Position numbers and translations under genes: made by a program
Shown here: positions 1-12,429 of the stretch, in pieces
Layout: every line of letters starts with the position of its first letter
How positions within the stretch are numbered: the first letter of the stretch is position 1
Source: Gibbula magus
Lineage: Eukaryota; Mollusca; Gastropoda; Trochida; Trochidae
Reading direction: 5' to 3'
DNA length: 64,000 nucleotides
NCBI GenBank assembly: GCA_936450465.1
Contig: OW388293.1
Coordinates: 29,765,860 to 29,829,859, forward strand
Notes under the pieces: generated by a model
The model's input: the letters and a program-made list of their open reading frames with translations, nothing else
The model's database searches: none
Told to the model about the DNA's origin: nothing

Positions 1-190
1 TATGGAGAAAGACCAAGATTTGAAATGATTTTCGCTAACATCTGTCAAAGGTCAAGGTCCCAGCGAGGTCACAACTCAAACAAGCTTTTGAGAATATGCC
101 TTGATATTTTAACTGAACTGAAAACTTTAAATTATTACATGATTGTTATACCTTGATGGTCAAATGTCAACGATCAAGGTCATGAGATAT
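1..190. repeat. Dispersed AAGGTCAAGGTC-rich repeat, edge copy
   Basis: The start of the window resembles sequence at about 19660-20140. Both contain a TATGGAGAAAGRCCAAGATTTGAAA segment in part, the short phrase AGGTCAAGGTC, and ATTACATGATTGTTATA followed by a GATCAAGGTCA-type phrase. This is a diverged interspersed repeat with no coding content. The left end lies outside the window. Confidence 0.5.
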
Positions 191-2495
191 TGGGTAAATT
201 GAGAATTTTAAGTAGGATACATTTGGCACAAGGAGCTCGGGAACATTCGTAACACATTTTTCATGACGTTATTAAAGTACTGTGCACTCTGTCAAGCAAG
301 AAAAATATTCATGAAGCAAAATTAACGAATACACATGAGTTATTGCCTTCTCCTTCTCCGGGGCGTCAAAACAAGTGTACAAACGGAAGAAAAACATCCG
401 ACAAGTGATATTTCTCGCGACCCTTTTGATGATGAATAGTGCTTTAACGTAAGTTTATGTGTTGTTTTGTGTATAATAACATTGAAATTACATCAAATAT
501 GTGTCTATTTAGCGAATTTCATCATCGTCATTATTTTGGGGCGTTGTAGCAAATTTGTTTGCATATTTTCTTTTCTCAAATTTACTGTGTATCATTAAGG
601 TGTGTACAATATCTTGTTATGTGAGAAGGTAAAATATCTCATGATACGGCCCGATAAGCCGTATCCATAGAAAACTGTTATTCGTATTGAAGGGAAATGG
701 TGCGACGTATAACGCTCGTAAGCGTGAGAGGTAGATTTGTAGGTCTTTTGCGAACTTGAGAGTTCAGACAGCAAGATAATTAACATGGCACTTGGTTCAA
801 GTGAAGGTGTATGTTTCGCTACAGCGGACAGATCACGTGAACTACCTTCGACCGGCCATTTTAATGTGAACACATGAAAATGGCCGCTCTTAGGGTTATG
901 GACTCGCGTGACTTAACCGAACAATGTACATTCGTTTTAGATGAAGTATTGAGGTATTATATAGCCATTGCAATTGGTAACACTTATTTAACTTTTCATG
1001 AGATCACTTTAGTGCTACAGCGCCTTTAACGACTCATAACTTTCAGACCTGTCGTTAGACAATTTTAATTGTGCATAGTTGTAAATAACCTCATAAAATA
1101 CGATGCGTGGATGTGACAAGTGTTACAAATGATATCATGCAGATTAATATCTAACAAGTTTACATTTGAGAAACAACAGTTATGGATAAAACTTCACCTT
1201 TAAGTGGTATGCCGCCATTCGTTATATGATGGAGAATTGTTATAACTTTCTGCACTGCACCCACTTTATTATTCATGTTTGTGTTGAGACAACATCTGCT
1301 GTTATGTATTTAAGGTATTTGACATTTGATTGTCAATGGAAAGCTTAAGTGTCATTCTTAATAGTTTTCCTGAGACATAATAAGATGGTATTTCTTTATC
1401 TTTACTTTCCAAATGAATAAATACGTAGCGAGCATGATCAATAATATATACAATTATACAATCACATTACTGCTAGCGGTTTGTGATAAATACGTAAATA
1501 GTAAAGACAATGGAGTAAAACATGATGAATTATCTGCTTCGCCCTTCTATTTCAGGCATGAGCAATGAGCAAAGGTTTTATCAATGTCAATATAACTTAA
1601 CAAGCTACATGTAGGTGTGTGTGAACAGCAGTAGACTAGGTTTTCGAGTATTATATATTTAATTGTAAATGGAAACAAATGTAACCCATGCATGTCCAAT
1701 TGACGGACTTTTCTCATATGTAGAAAACTGTTTCGGGACCAACTTAATGTATCCCTTTATAGTGTACAGGAACTGTACTCGTGCTCAGGCTAGTGACATG
1801 TATCAATCAAACAGGTCATGTTTCATTTGAGGTAACGAATCACGAAAGAAACCGTGATAGTTTATTTTAGATATAGAAAATAATTAACAGGTAACATATG
1901 ATATTAATTGATTGTAAGTATATATTACAATAGGGTAAATGTTTATGGGGAACACCGACACACATCAAATCCAATTCACTTTTAGTTTTCATGAGTTTAT
2001 GACTATTCTGTCATATGAGTTTGACAGGCCAATATCATACTTAAACATAACACTAGACATTGCTGTCTCATTTCTAGGATTATGTTTCTTTGCCTCACCG
2101 CACAACACATTAATTGTAATGTATTAGAAAATAAATATCCAATGGTTATTAACAATGCTAGTCTGCAGGACACCGAGTAATGTAAGCTTGTTGTAATTAA
2201 ACTTAATGTGTAACGGTTTTGAACAACCTAATGTAAACCCATAACACATTGCCCTTTTTGAAAATATTAACATATCCTTCATTGATATAAATATGAATAA
2301 ACATAGAAGTGCGACTGAATAACGATTTATATATTTTTCATAATTTCACTATTTAGAGGTTTTTAAAAAATCAACGTTCATTAAGTGCATTTAAGGACAT
2401 TTTGCAAAGAGTTTGAAATGTTCCATCAAGATCTCTTCTATTATTTATTTATGTATTTATTTATTATTTATGATATACTCATAAACAGAAAAACC
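191..2495. other. AT-rich non-coding stretch
   Basis: No convincing exon or transposon protein is visible on either strand. Short open frames look random. The only recognisable structure is the dispersed repeat at 1096-1215. Confidence 0.6.
1096..1215 (+). repeat. Dispersed repeat, copy 1 (partner near 24560)
   Basis: The phrase GATGCGTGGATGTGACAAG, followed by tACAAATGAT, a GCAGATyAATATCT block and later GATAAAAC, recurs in the same order and orientation at 24560-24690. Similarity is diverged but collinear over about 120 bases. This is an old interspersed repeat of unknown class. Confidence 0.5.
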
Positions 2496-2499
2496 GCTA

Positions 2500-3243
2500 A
2501 AACTTGTACATACATAGAAAAATGGCAAAAAAGAATTAAACGAACAAATTGATGATAAAACATGGGAAACGATAGAAAAAGTAACGTTTAAATCCTATAA
2601 TAGTGTTTAAATACTCTTGGTTCCAATACAGTATATTGCACAGGTTCTTTCCAACAAATGATTTACTAACATAAATGAAATATAAAGAATCAAACACATG
2701 AACATTTTGCAAAATTGAGAAAGAATCATCAATATTACAATTTTTACATGACTGTAAATTCATTAAAACATTTTGGGAACAAGTCGAAACATGGTTTTTT
2801 AGAAAAACAGGAACTGATATAATTTTCTCAAGAAAAAACATTATCCTAGGATTTTGCGAAAAGCGAAACCATGTCCTGAACTTAATAATATCTACCGTGA
2901 AATACAATATATACAAAATGAAACAACAGGAAAAAAATCCAAATATAAGTTATGTTAAAGAGGACATTAAGAATATATACTGTATTGACCGCTATAACTC
3001 CTACTCGAACTGCAAACATGACAACTTTATAAATTCTGGTCGATTTGTCACAATCTATTTTAAACAAATGATGGTGTTTTATTTTTCATGTACCTTCCTA
3101 TTTCTACCTGATGTCAAATTGATTGTCAACTAAACCATGTTCTCGAAGCATGCCTATGTAACTGTGTTATGTGATGAACTGTTCTGTATTTGCATTTAAG
3201 ATCTTGTATGGAGTCTCAAAAATAAAATAAAAAAATTAAAAAA
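2500..3243 (+). pseudogene. 5'-truncated L1-like LINE, 3' end with A-rich tail
   Basis: Read on the plus strand with frame changes, this matches the C-terminal end of the LINE protein encoded at 6303-7805. A segment before the zinc knuckle (WFQYS..HR..PTNDLL) is followed by a knuckle-like block in which one cysteine remains (TFCKIE), then KYNIYKMKQ and the terminal IDRYNSYSNC..FI. Several stops and frameshifts are present. It ends in an A-rich tail at about 3215-3243, as expected for an L1-type element copied by target-primed reverse transcription. Only about the last 240 codons are represented. It is dead and clearly diverged from the minus-strand relative at 6-9.4 kb. Confidence 0.8.
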
Positions 3244-3251
3244 TGATCTCT

Positions 3252-4394
3252 CCCAGCAAACATGACTGTACTGGGCCAGTTCTGGCTTGGTACTGGCTGG
3301 TAAAGTTGATAAAGGCATACTGGCTAACGGTAAAGAACCAGTACTGGCCCAGAACCGTTTTAACTGAATTGGCCCAGTTAAGGTAAAATTGTACTGGCCC
3401 AGTTCTGGCAATACGGTACTGAAATACGGTACTGGCCCTGTACTGGCCCAGTTAAGGCATATAATTTCCTGTGTAAATGCATTATGGGATATTTTCAAAG
3501 AGCGAGTACTGGGCCAGAACAGGGCCGGTACAGGCCCAGTACAGATTATATTAGGTTTATATACTGGCCCGGTACTGGCCCAGTACTGGCCCAATTCAGG
3601 TATGACACTTCCTGTTAGGGAATTATGGGTAGTATTTCAAATTGTCGTCTGCTTTATAGAGAAAAGTGGAGGAGGCAACGATTTGGTATCCTTTCAATGT
3701 AAGTTCAATACATGAGTTAACTTTATTTGTATTTATAAAACTTTGATACATTCTATATTACTATCTATCTCTGGTGTGTTTTACATTAACAGTTGCTGCT
3801 GTGTGTATTAATATCATTAGGAAATCTAAGTATGAACATAATCACAAGTTGTCTTTGTACGTTGGCCTACTTGTTAAAAATAAATTCTTGCTTGTTTTCA
3901 AATAACATGTATTTGACTTCACATTTGACAATATTGACATTATAAAAAAAAATACAAACAATATTGACGTTTCATTATAAAAATACACATTCAAAATAAA
4001 AAAGATAGAAGATTAAAAACTAATATGATTAATATTGTTTACTTTAAGAAAAGTAACAATTTAGAAAATGAAAGAGAAAATGATAATAGCTCAATCAACC
4101 TTCAATTATCAGTTAATTTGTGTAGAAAACTTACGGTATACACAATATATTAAATTTACCGGAACGGTAAAGGCTAACCTTAATTGGGCCAGTACAGGGA
4201 ATGGTATCGTTTTAGTAATGGCGTGATACTGGCCCAGTACTGTCCCAGTACCGTTTGCCAGTACTGGCCCAGTACCACGCCAGTGTGCAAGTTGGTACAG
4301 GGCCAGTACCGGAAGCCTGAATCGGGCCAATACCGGATGCCTGTATCAGCCACTACTGGCCCAGTACTGGCCCAGTACAGTCATGTTTGCTGGG
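3252..4394. mobile_element. Non-autonomous TIR element with GTACTGGCCCA arrays
   Basis: The two ends are perfect 29-bp inverted repeats, starting CCCAGCAAACATGACTG at 3252 and mirrored at 4366-4394. The outer 300-400 bases on each side are packed with variants of TACTGGCCCAGTACTGGCCC in both orientations, so each flank can fold on itself. The core (about 3620-4170) is AT-rich and non-coding. There is no transposase, and I could not find a clear target duplication; the left end directly follows the A-tail of the LINE fragment. Open frames here (for example 3196-3594 minus) are by-products of the repeat array. Confidence 0.75.
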
Positions 4395-4789
4395 CTTTTA
4401 GTGACGCCATGACGCTATTGAGTTAAAGAATACTGTTTCATGACGATACGGCAACAATGCTTTATAGCAGACTAATGGATATTCCATCGTTATTTGAATG
4501 GTTTAAACGTGTGCTGATGTGTTTATGTTAATTTGTACGATTGCTTTTTTATTGTGTAAATATACGAAAATGTCTATAGTCTTGAAAAACTCAATTTTGA
4601 AATGGGAATTTTATGTACTAGTTTTTGTGATATTAATAAATGCTGAAATTTTGTTTTTATGTTATTGCACTTTTACATTTGAAGTAGTGCAACTCAATCA
4701 ATGTAAAACTACGTCTATGCATGCTTATCTGCTTATCTCCTAATGAATCAACCAAACTATAAGAAAAAGATACTGAATGTATGACCACA

Positions 4790-5045
4790 TAATGCTTCTA
4801 GAGAATTGCTAAATCCCCATCGGTACATTAAATTATAAGCCAGTGGCTATACACCTGTCATATTCCTTCTATACATTGGTCGTTACAGATAGATAAGCCT
4901 TGAGTCCTGTATGCATGATGTATGAAGGCGTTTTGTCCTGTAGACGATAAACCTTACAATTAATGTTCCTAACGTGGATTGAATCCACAGGCAGATGTCC
5001 AAAGGCAATAAAGGGATATCAAACTCGTGATATGCGATTTATGAA
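4790..5045 (+). repeat. Dispersed ~250-bp repeat family, copy 1
   Basis: Shares an ordered series of blocks with 41995-42245 and 46700-46930: ATCGGyACATT, an ATGATGTATGAA-like phrase, TTTGTCCTG.AGACGA, ACGTGGATT, and CAGAT.TCCAAAGGCAATAA. All three copies are in the same orientation. No coding potential or terminal repeats were recognised. Confidence 0.6.
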
Positions 5046-5164
5046 TCAACGTTAGTCAAACTGTGTTAATTGATCGTTTATTTATTTATGAATATAAAAG
5101 GAACAATTAATGTATTTCCCAAACGTTAGAAGTGAAAACAGTGCAATTCAAGCATTTCTAATTT

Positions 5165-6127
5165 TTTTAATTATGAAGGAGAATTCGAAAGATCTCCATT
5201 GTAGTACAACGAAGCATTTGTGTTACTTTGCCCTGGATTTGTGGAATTTGTCGGCATTAGTTTGTAAGGATTGTCATCAGGTACAGACACACCATTTATT
5301 AGTTTAACAAAATAAAAGCCCAATCGTGGTAATCATTTCCAGCGTGTAAAGGCAGTATAACTTGATAGTCTAGTTTCAGGCATCACCCTTAAAGAGCCAT
5401 CAAGGATGTTGAATTTTCCAAAAATCTATCTCCGTGAAATAAATACACTTAATTTTTCCAAAATTTGTTCAGCCTAAAATAAGCCGAGAAATTGCATTAC
5501 TTAGTAAAGGTGTTTTCCATTCTAAATATAGATCCAGTCTATTATTTTCAAGCGCAAAGAATTATGGTCTAGCTCACACTCACGATCAGTAAACAGAAGA
5601 TACGAAAGAATAAAAAAAATTAGGAGCTATGAAAGAAAACGAAATATATCATTTGTTGGCGGTTATTTATTTACCATTTCATTTAATTATGTATTTGCTA
5701 CAGATATTGGAATAATTGTTTTACCCAACTAGGTATTTTTCTTGAATTTTATAATTAAAGAGAGGAAAAACATGTCATAATTTGCTGGTCTTATCTCAAT
5801 AAAAAGTACATTAAACAGGCAATAATTTGTATATTCTCATGAAATTTAGAAACATTGTTTGTAAAGCAATCGTCACATTCAGTAATGTGTGAAAAGGGTA
5901 ACTTGCAAGACAGACACGTGCAGCACATGGGTTGTTATGGCGACTTGCGCTAGAGACCAGCCTTCACGCTTCGGAAGCGCTAACTGTTTGTGTAGTACGT
6001 TTTCCGCAAAAAAGGGGATTATGTTTATATGACGTCAGATACCCTTAGCGCGCGCTACTCGAAGTTGTACTTCTCTTTGAAACCAAATTGCATTACATTG
6101 TCGTGATATGAAAATTATTTAACATAT
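5165..6127. repeat. Left copy of ~960-bp direct duplication flanking a LINE
   Basis: This 963-bp block is repeated at 9460-10412 with one 10-bp indel (near 5567-5576) and a few substitutions. The copies flank the LINE at 6128-9459 exactly at its 3' A-tail and 5' truncation point. The block crosses the left border of a TTAA-flanked miniature element (TTAA at 5389-5392, TIR 5393-5410), so the repeat is not a terminal repeat of either element. It behaves as a very long target-site duplication, or as a tandem duplication into whose junction the LINE inserted. Confidence 0.85.
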
Positions 6128-9100
6128 TTTTTTTTTATTATTTATTTCTTTTTGTGGTACATACACATAACAATTTACAAGTGACATTCTGAGTTCAACA
6201 TATTACAATAACACACATGAATTTTAAGCAATCAAACCCTCTGTTTTGTAAGGGTTTTCAGTTAAAGAAGGAACAAAGGTAAAGATAGAATGATGTTTTT
6301 AATTAGTCAAATAGTAAATGACAACTTGACCAAAATTTCATAAATTTGGAGTAGTTGCAGGTACAATAAGCGTTATATTTGTCGATATTGTATGTTTTCT
6401 TAATGTCATTGTTAACGTTTTGTTTTGTTTTGAAAATGGTGTACTTAATGGTTGTGATTATCGTGTTAAGTATTCTGTTTTTATATTCAGGATATTCAAG
6501 ACAGATGTTTCTTTTTGATAGATTTATGTTTGCTTGCGTACGTGTCTCTATCCATTCTTTTACTTTACTCCAAATATCTTTCACAATTGGACATTCGAAA
6601 AAGAGATGACTTATTATTTCTATCTCTTCCTCACAGAAGCTGCATATATTTTCGTCTTTATACTTCATCTTATACAAAAGATCATTTGTCGGGAGAATTC
6701 TATGTATTATGGAATATTGAAACCATTTTGTTTTCGAAGAGAGATTACACACAAAAGGCATTTTATTTATTGTGTTCAATTCACTTTCGTTTATTTGGCA
6801 TTTGAGATCTCTTTCCCATTTTTTTCTGTTTTTGTACCAACTCGGTGTTTTTACTGAATATTGTAATATATCGTAAAATGTCCGACATCCTTTTTTCTTA
6901 CTAGCAATGTTTTCAATAAAGTATGGGAATAACGGCATTTCTAGTTTTCTCTCTACTTTAATGTTAAGTTTGACTATATACACTTTGATTGCATTGATGA
7001 TACCAGCGTATTCGAGAAAGTTCGTTTTGCATTGGTACATTTGACTTAATGCTATGTAATTTAGAAATTTTCCGTTTATATTGATTACGTCGTTTATGAA
7101 ACGAATGCCTGAGTTTGACATGTGCTTATAATGTATTGTCTTGTTATTTATTCTTACGTTGTCGTTATTCCATATTGGCTGAGAGAGTAATTCAGATTGG
7201 GTTTTTGCAAATAACCCCTTTTGCGTAATAAAGCATCCCCATGCTTTTAAGACGTCTTTCCAAAAATCGTTTGTTCTTGGTGTACACACCTTTTCGATCA
7301 GGGTAGTTGCACTATATTGATAAAATTCCCTGTATGCTGGAGATACGTTAATATAAAAAAGTTTCTTTAATTTTGAGTTGCTATCAGAATTGAAAAGTCT
7401 TTTAACCCAACTTATTTTTTGTGAAAAGATTGTATTTCTTATATCAGGAGCTCTAAGGCCACCGTCTTTATAATCGCTGGTTATTATTTTCCGTTTTATT
7501 TTATCTGGTTTACCTTTCCAAATGAAATTATAACAGAGTTTTTCAAGATCCTTTAAAATGCCTTCACTAGGATTTGGGAGTATAGAGAAAATGTTATTTA
7601 GTTTAGGTAGGATAAGACTTGTTAAAATTGTTATCCTTCCAAGTGGCGATATATCTCTTCCAAGCCATTGATTCATAATGATCTTAATCTGTTTTAGCTT
7701 GTCTTTATAATTTCTCTCTACCATTTCTGCCAAGTTGTGTGTGAAAGTTATGCCAAGAATTGTAAATTCTGTTTTTGACCAGTCGAGTTTGTAATCTTTG
7801 CACAATATCGTCTTAGAATGTTTTAATGAACCAAACCAAATAACTTGTGTTTTACTTGTATTGATTTTAAGACCTGAGACTGAGGCGTATTGTGTCAGTG
7901 TTTGAAGTGTCGCTTGGAGGCATGCTTCAGACCCATCTAAAGTTAAAGAGTTATCGTCCGCAAACTGAGTAATGAGGTATTCACTGTCCCCTATTTTAAT
8001 TCCTCTTATTTTTTTTATTATTACGTATCATGATGCTTAAAATTTCGGCACAAATAATAAATAAATATGGCGATAGTGGGTCGCCTTGTCTACATCCACG
8101 GGTTATTTAAAAAAAATCTGATGAAAAACCATTCACAAGAACACTTGATTTTATGTTTTTGTAAAACGTGTATATCCAGTTTTTAATATCTGGGCCAAAG
8201 TTGAAATAGTCGAGAACATTTTGTATAAAGGTCCAATCTACTGAATCAAAAGCTTTTTCGAAGTCAATCAATAAAAGTAGACCAGGTATTTCCATACACT
8301 CTGCGTAGTCCATGATGTCATAAATTTGCCTTGTACATTCTCCTATACATCTATTTGACATGAAGCCTCGTACGTCTTCATTTATTATTTTTGGAAGTAC
8401 TCTCTTTATCCGATTTGCAATTGTAGCTGATGCTATCTTGTATGATACATTTAGTAGAGATATAGGCCTCCAATTACTTAAGAACTGTTTTGGTTTATTT
8501 TTTTTTGGGATGCATGTTATAAGACCTTGTTTTTGACAGATAGACAATTCCCCTGTTTTGTGGGACAGATTTAAAGATCGAATCAAGTAGGGATGGATGT
8601 CCAACCAAAAGAATTTGAAAAATTCAACTGTGAAACCTGATGGACCAGGACATTTTTCATTTTTCATATTTTTTAGGGATTCTAAAACTTCGTCATATTG
8701 TAATTCGCCTTCCAACATGTTTTTGTCTAAATTATTGAGTTTTGGGACTTCACAGTCTTGGAAGAGTTCATCCAAGTTAACTGATGTACATGAATGTTTT
8801 GTGTAAATGTTATTATAATAGTATTTTGCTTCATTGATTATTTCTTTTGTCTCAGTTACGATTTTGTTATCTTGTGTTTGTAGTTTTGAGATAGACTTAT
8901 TAATGAAGTTTCTTTTCTCTAGTGATAAAAAATATTTTGTTGGTTTTTCTCCCTTTTCTTTCCATTCACATTTTGATCTCATCATTATACCTTCGACTCT
9001 TACACTATTTATATTCTCCAATTTCAGATTTACTTCATTAATATCTTTAAGAATAGCTTCCTTATCAATGGTGTCATTGGTCTCGTCTAGGTTCTTATTT

Positions 9101-9459
9101 AGATTCACAAGGGTTTTATTTAATTCATTTTCATTCTTTTCCCTCTCTCGTTTACGTTCCGAAGAGTATTTAATAGTGAAGCCTCTTATCATGATGAGTA
9201 AAGTTTCAAAGAACAGTTGATCGTTAATTTCAAATAGTGCGTTTCCTTTATCATCAGACCCTATTTGGTATTGCTGTTTAGTTGTGTTGACAATATTCTT
9301 AACTTTTTCAACATATGTTTTTTCATAAAGCAGTGAATTGTTAAATTTCCAAAAACCTTTTCCTCTTTCGACTTCCTTTAATTTCAAATTGACCCAACTT
9401 ATTGAATGATCCGATTTATAAGCAGGTTCAATATCTGCATTTTCAATAGACGGTTCTAG
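6128..9459 (-). mobile_element. 5'-truncated L1-like non-LTR retrotransposon
   Basis: The element lies on the minus strand. Its 3' end is at 6128, where the plus strand shows a T-rich run, the complement of an A-rich tail. The 5' end at 9459 cuts into the C-terminal end of the endonuclease domain, where an SDHSISWVN motif is still readable at about 9395-9425. About 3.3 kb remains: a linker, the reverse transcriptase and the C-terminal zinc-knuckle region. It is bracketed by ~960-bp direct repeats of genomic DNA. Typical LINE target duplications are far shorter, so this insertion is unusual. Confidence 0.85.
6303..9459 (-). pseudogene. LINE ORF2 remnant: endonuclease end, reverse transcriptase, zinc knuckle
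   Basis: Translation from 9459 down gives the end of an APE-type endonuclease (SDHSIS), a charged linker, then reverse transcriptase blocks: NWRPISLLNVSYKI, a GFM-type box, LLLLIDFEKAFDSVDW (first catalytic aspartate), [11 protein letters not shown], and FADD (two catalytic aspartates) near 7940-7955. The segment at 6303-7805 carries LKINTSKTQ-like and ILGITF blocks upstream or at its start, then CSFCEEEIEIISHLFFEC, a CCHC-type knuckle. Two lesions break the frame: an in-frame TAA at about 8104-8106 just before the RGCRQGDP box, and a one-base shift in an A-run at about 8010-8025. Everything else is open, so loss of function looks recent. The family is L1/Tx1-like by its RT blocks and terminal knuckle; the exact clade is not assigned. 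Confidence 0.85.
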
Positions 9460-10412
9460 TTTTAATTATGAAGGAGAATTCGAAAGATCTCCATTGTAGT
9501 ACAACGAAGCATTTGTGTTACTTTGCCCTGGATTTGTGGAATTTGTCGGCATTAGTTTGTAAGGATTGTCATCAGGTACAGACACACCATTTATTAGTTT
9601 AACAAAATAAAAGCCCAATCGTGGTAATCATTTCCAGCGTGTAAAGGCAGTATAACTTGATAGTCTAGTTTCAGGCATCACCCTTAAAGAGCCATCAAGG
9701 ATGTTGAATTTTCCAAAAATCTATCTCCGTGAAATAAATACACTTAATTTTTCCAAAATTTGTTCAGCCTAAAATAAGCCGAGAAATTGCATTACTTAGT
9801 AAAGGTGTTTTCCATTCTAAATATAGATCCAGTCTATTATTTTCAAGCGCAAAGAATTATGGTCTCACGATCAGTAAACAGAAGACACGAAAGAATAAAA
9901 AAAATTAGGAGCTATGAAAGAAAACGAAATATATCATTTGTTGGCGGTTATTTATTTACCATTTCATTTAATTATGTATTTGCTACAGATATTGGAATAA
10001 TTGTTTTACCCAACTAGGTATTTTTCTTGAATTTTATAATTAAAGAGAGGAAAAACATGTCATAATTTGCTGGTCTTATCTCAATAAAAAGTACATTAAA
10101 CAGGCAATAATTTGTATATTCTCATGAAATTTAGAAACATTGTTTGTAAAGCAATCGTCACATTCAGTAATGTGTGACAAGGGTAACTTGCAAGACAGAC
10201 ACGTGCAGCACATGGGTTGTTATGGCGACTTGCGCTAGAGACCAGCCTTCACGCTTCGGAAGCGCTAACTGTTTGTGTAGTACGTTTTCCGCAAAAAAGG
10301 GGATTATGTTTATATGACGTCAGATACCCTTAGCGCGCGCTACTCGAAGTTGTACTTCTCTTTGAAACCAAATTGCATTACATTGTCGTGATATGAAAAT
10401 TATTTAACATAT
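9460..10412. repeat. Right copy of ~960-bp direct duplication flanking a LINE
   Basis: 953-bp partner of 5165-6127. It lacks the 10 bp present in the left copy and differs at only a few other bases that I noticed (for example GATACGAAAG versus GACACGAAAG). The right copy runs on into the rest of the miniature element (to 10519); the left copy is cut off by the LINE tail. Confidence 0.85.
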
Positions 10413-10519
10413 GCCATGTTGTAGATAAAAGATTTCTCTGGCGATTGACGTTATACAAATGTAAGTATATTTTCCAAAAAATATTTTTAATTTGAAACAC
10501 TAACATCCTTGATGGCTCT
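9688..10519. mobile_element. TTAA-flanked miniature DNA transposon (family A)
   Basis: Perfect 18-bp inverted termini AGAGCCATCAAGGATGTT (9688-9705 and 10502-10519) are bounded by TTAA on both sides (9684-9687 and 10520-10523). TTAA target use is characteristic of piggyBac-type transposons; no transposase is encoded, so this is a non-autonomous element of 832 bp. Its left part is present a second time at 5393-6127 through the duplication around the LINE. The open frame at 9787-10017 inside it is not recognisable as a protein. Confidence 0.75.
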
Positions 10520-10523
10520 TTAA

Positions 10524-12425
10524 GAAGTGTGAAATTTGGCTGTCAAACAGGTTGTAACACTGATTTGATTCACCCACTTTTATCTTTCCCTTTGCAACCA
10601 AATTTGTTTATATTTGTCGTCAAGTTTTGTTGTTACTATTTAGCATCGGGGCTGGTTATTGTACCACTGGTTTTGACAAACAACATCTCAACACTGTACT
10701 TTGCCTCATGAGAGACTGTTTGGGTTACATGGTATCAGCAATGTCTTGTATCAACAAGGAAAAATCGATGTAATTGATCTTTTCAAATAATAGTATAACT
10801 TACAATGAGATATGGAACAACCTTCTCTCTTATTATATATGGTTTGACCTACATATCGTTTCATACCAGAATACCTTAAAGACATTGATTGTCTTGATGA
10901 ATAAACTCTTATGTATACACACATACGAGTCTCGTGTCGTCTGGAATGGAAACTTATCTGGGTCATATTGGACTTTTCTATTTGTATTATACATTTATGA
11001 TGAGAGAGTTTTGATTTTTATTGCAATGTTTCCTCTCTTTGTTTGATGTTGTCTGCAAAGAGTTTGTAAACTACCTCGGCAAAACATCTCATGAGACAGT
11101 TCTACTATTTTAAATACATCAAGAAGGTTATCTTTGACAACAAAGCATTCATTAAAGGTTTGGTATTACCAGACGCATTTTGAATTTGTTATCGTGCATA
11201 TGATTCAATATACTTAAATTTAAATAACTTATGTAAACATTAGCCTCAATTAAACAATATTCTTCATCAGAAAACATGGTAAGTAAGTAACATTTGTTTT
11301 TGATTTTCTTTCATAGTTAGTAAGTAAAACGTATATATATATATATATATATATATTTTGTATATTTTTATATTTTCATTTCTGTCTAAAAAAACATGAT
11401 TATATTGGATGGAAATATTAAAAGTTACCATTTTTTAAGAAATGGTTTAAACATATTTTTTTCTTTTGAAGAACTGGATTGGTAAACAAGCTTTTAAAAA
11501 GCTTATTGAATTTAAGACTTCATTTATCTTCGGAGGCATTTATGTTCCCCTGAGATACGTTGAGAATTAGCTCAATTAATAACATGAATGTCAAATCAGG
11601 CGTTGTGTTATAGTTGAATGCTATGTTTTAAATCATTAACTATTTGTTGAAAGGGAAAAGGCATGGTTTGTTTTGCCGCAAAACAACTGCTATGCAGCAA
11701 TGCAGTTCATCATATATGGCTGAGGGACAAACGGTATGGTGTAGCGTGCCCACAATTTAACGATAATAGAATTACTTGAAAACAAGTATAATTTGATGAT
11801 CGATCGAATGATTTCAGCTTGAAGATAAAAAGAACAAACTCTCATTTGTATTAGCATAAATTATTGACGGTAAAAACTCCACAACTTGCTATCATAAAGA
11901 TCATCAGAATTTATTTCTTATTCCCTTTTATTGTATGATTAACTGCCAGTCGTCGCTTTCCTGCATAACAGTTCTGGAATAGTTCGGAAATGAAACATTT
12001 ATGAATTAAAACGAACTTTTAGGTGTTTACTGTGTTGAGCTGTTGTCCATATGGACATGCACTAACCCAATGTTACATGTTACATATAGTACCGGCAAAA
12101 ATATCCTAACATTTATTGTAACATGACTTCTGTGAATCCTTGATTCTTATTGATTTGGTTGATGACTGGTTGATTTGCCTATGTTGAATTACAATGAATA
12201 CCCGCAAATTACTTTGGGCGAATCACCGCGAACTTATACATCATTTTCACAAGATCCGGCCCGACTAAAATTTTATTTTTCTATTTCTCTTAATATATGT
12301 GCCTTACTTACATTTGACAAGCGTCATTGTCATTGTCTAACTTATGCAACCTTTATAGGTCACAAAAAACTAGTTTTCAACTAGTTTATAGATTTGTTCA
12401 AGTTCGACGCCTTCTTCCATGCGGC
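10524..12425. other. AT-rich non-coding stretch with a (TA)n run
   Basis: No gene recognised on either strand. A (TA)n microsatellite occupies about 11332-11357. Short open frames at 10529-11046 and 12175-12384 have no recognisable domain. Confidence 0.55.
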
Positions 12426-12429
12426 TGTT

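Noticed and set aside
3196..4426. Open frames with repeated GPVLAQY/TGPV units
   Set aside because: They arise from the GTACTGGCCCA repeat units of a transposable element, not from a repeat protein gene.
6379..9220. Plus-strand open frames between 6.4 and 9.2 kb
   Set aside because: Antisense shadows of the minus-strand LINE ORF2.
5160..10412. LTR retrotransposon, because direct repeats flank a reverse transcriptase
   Set aside because: The polymerase is of the non-LTR type with an APE endonuclease remnant and an A-tail, there is no gag, protease, RNase H or integrase, and the repeats cross the border of an independent DNA element.
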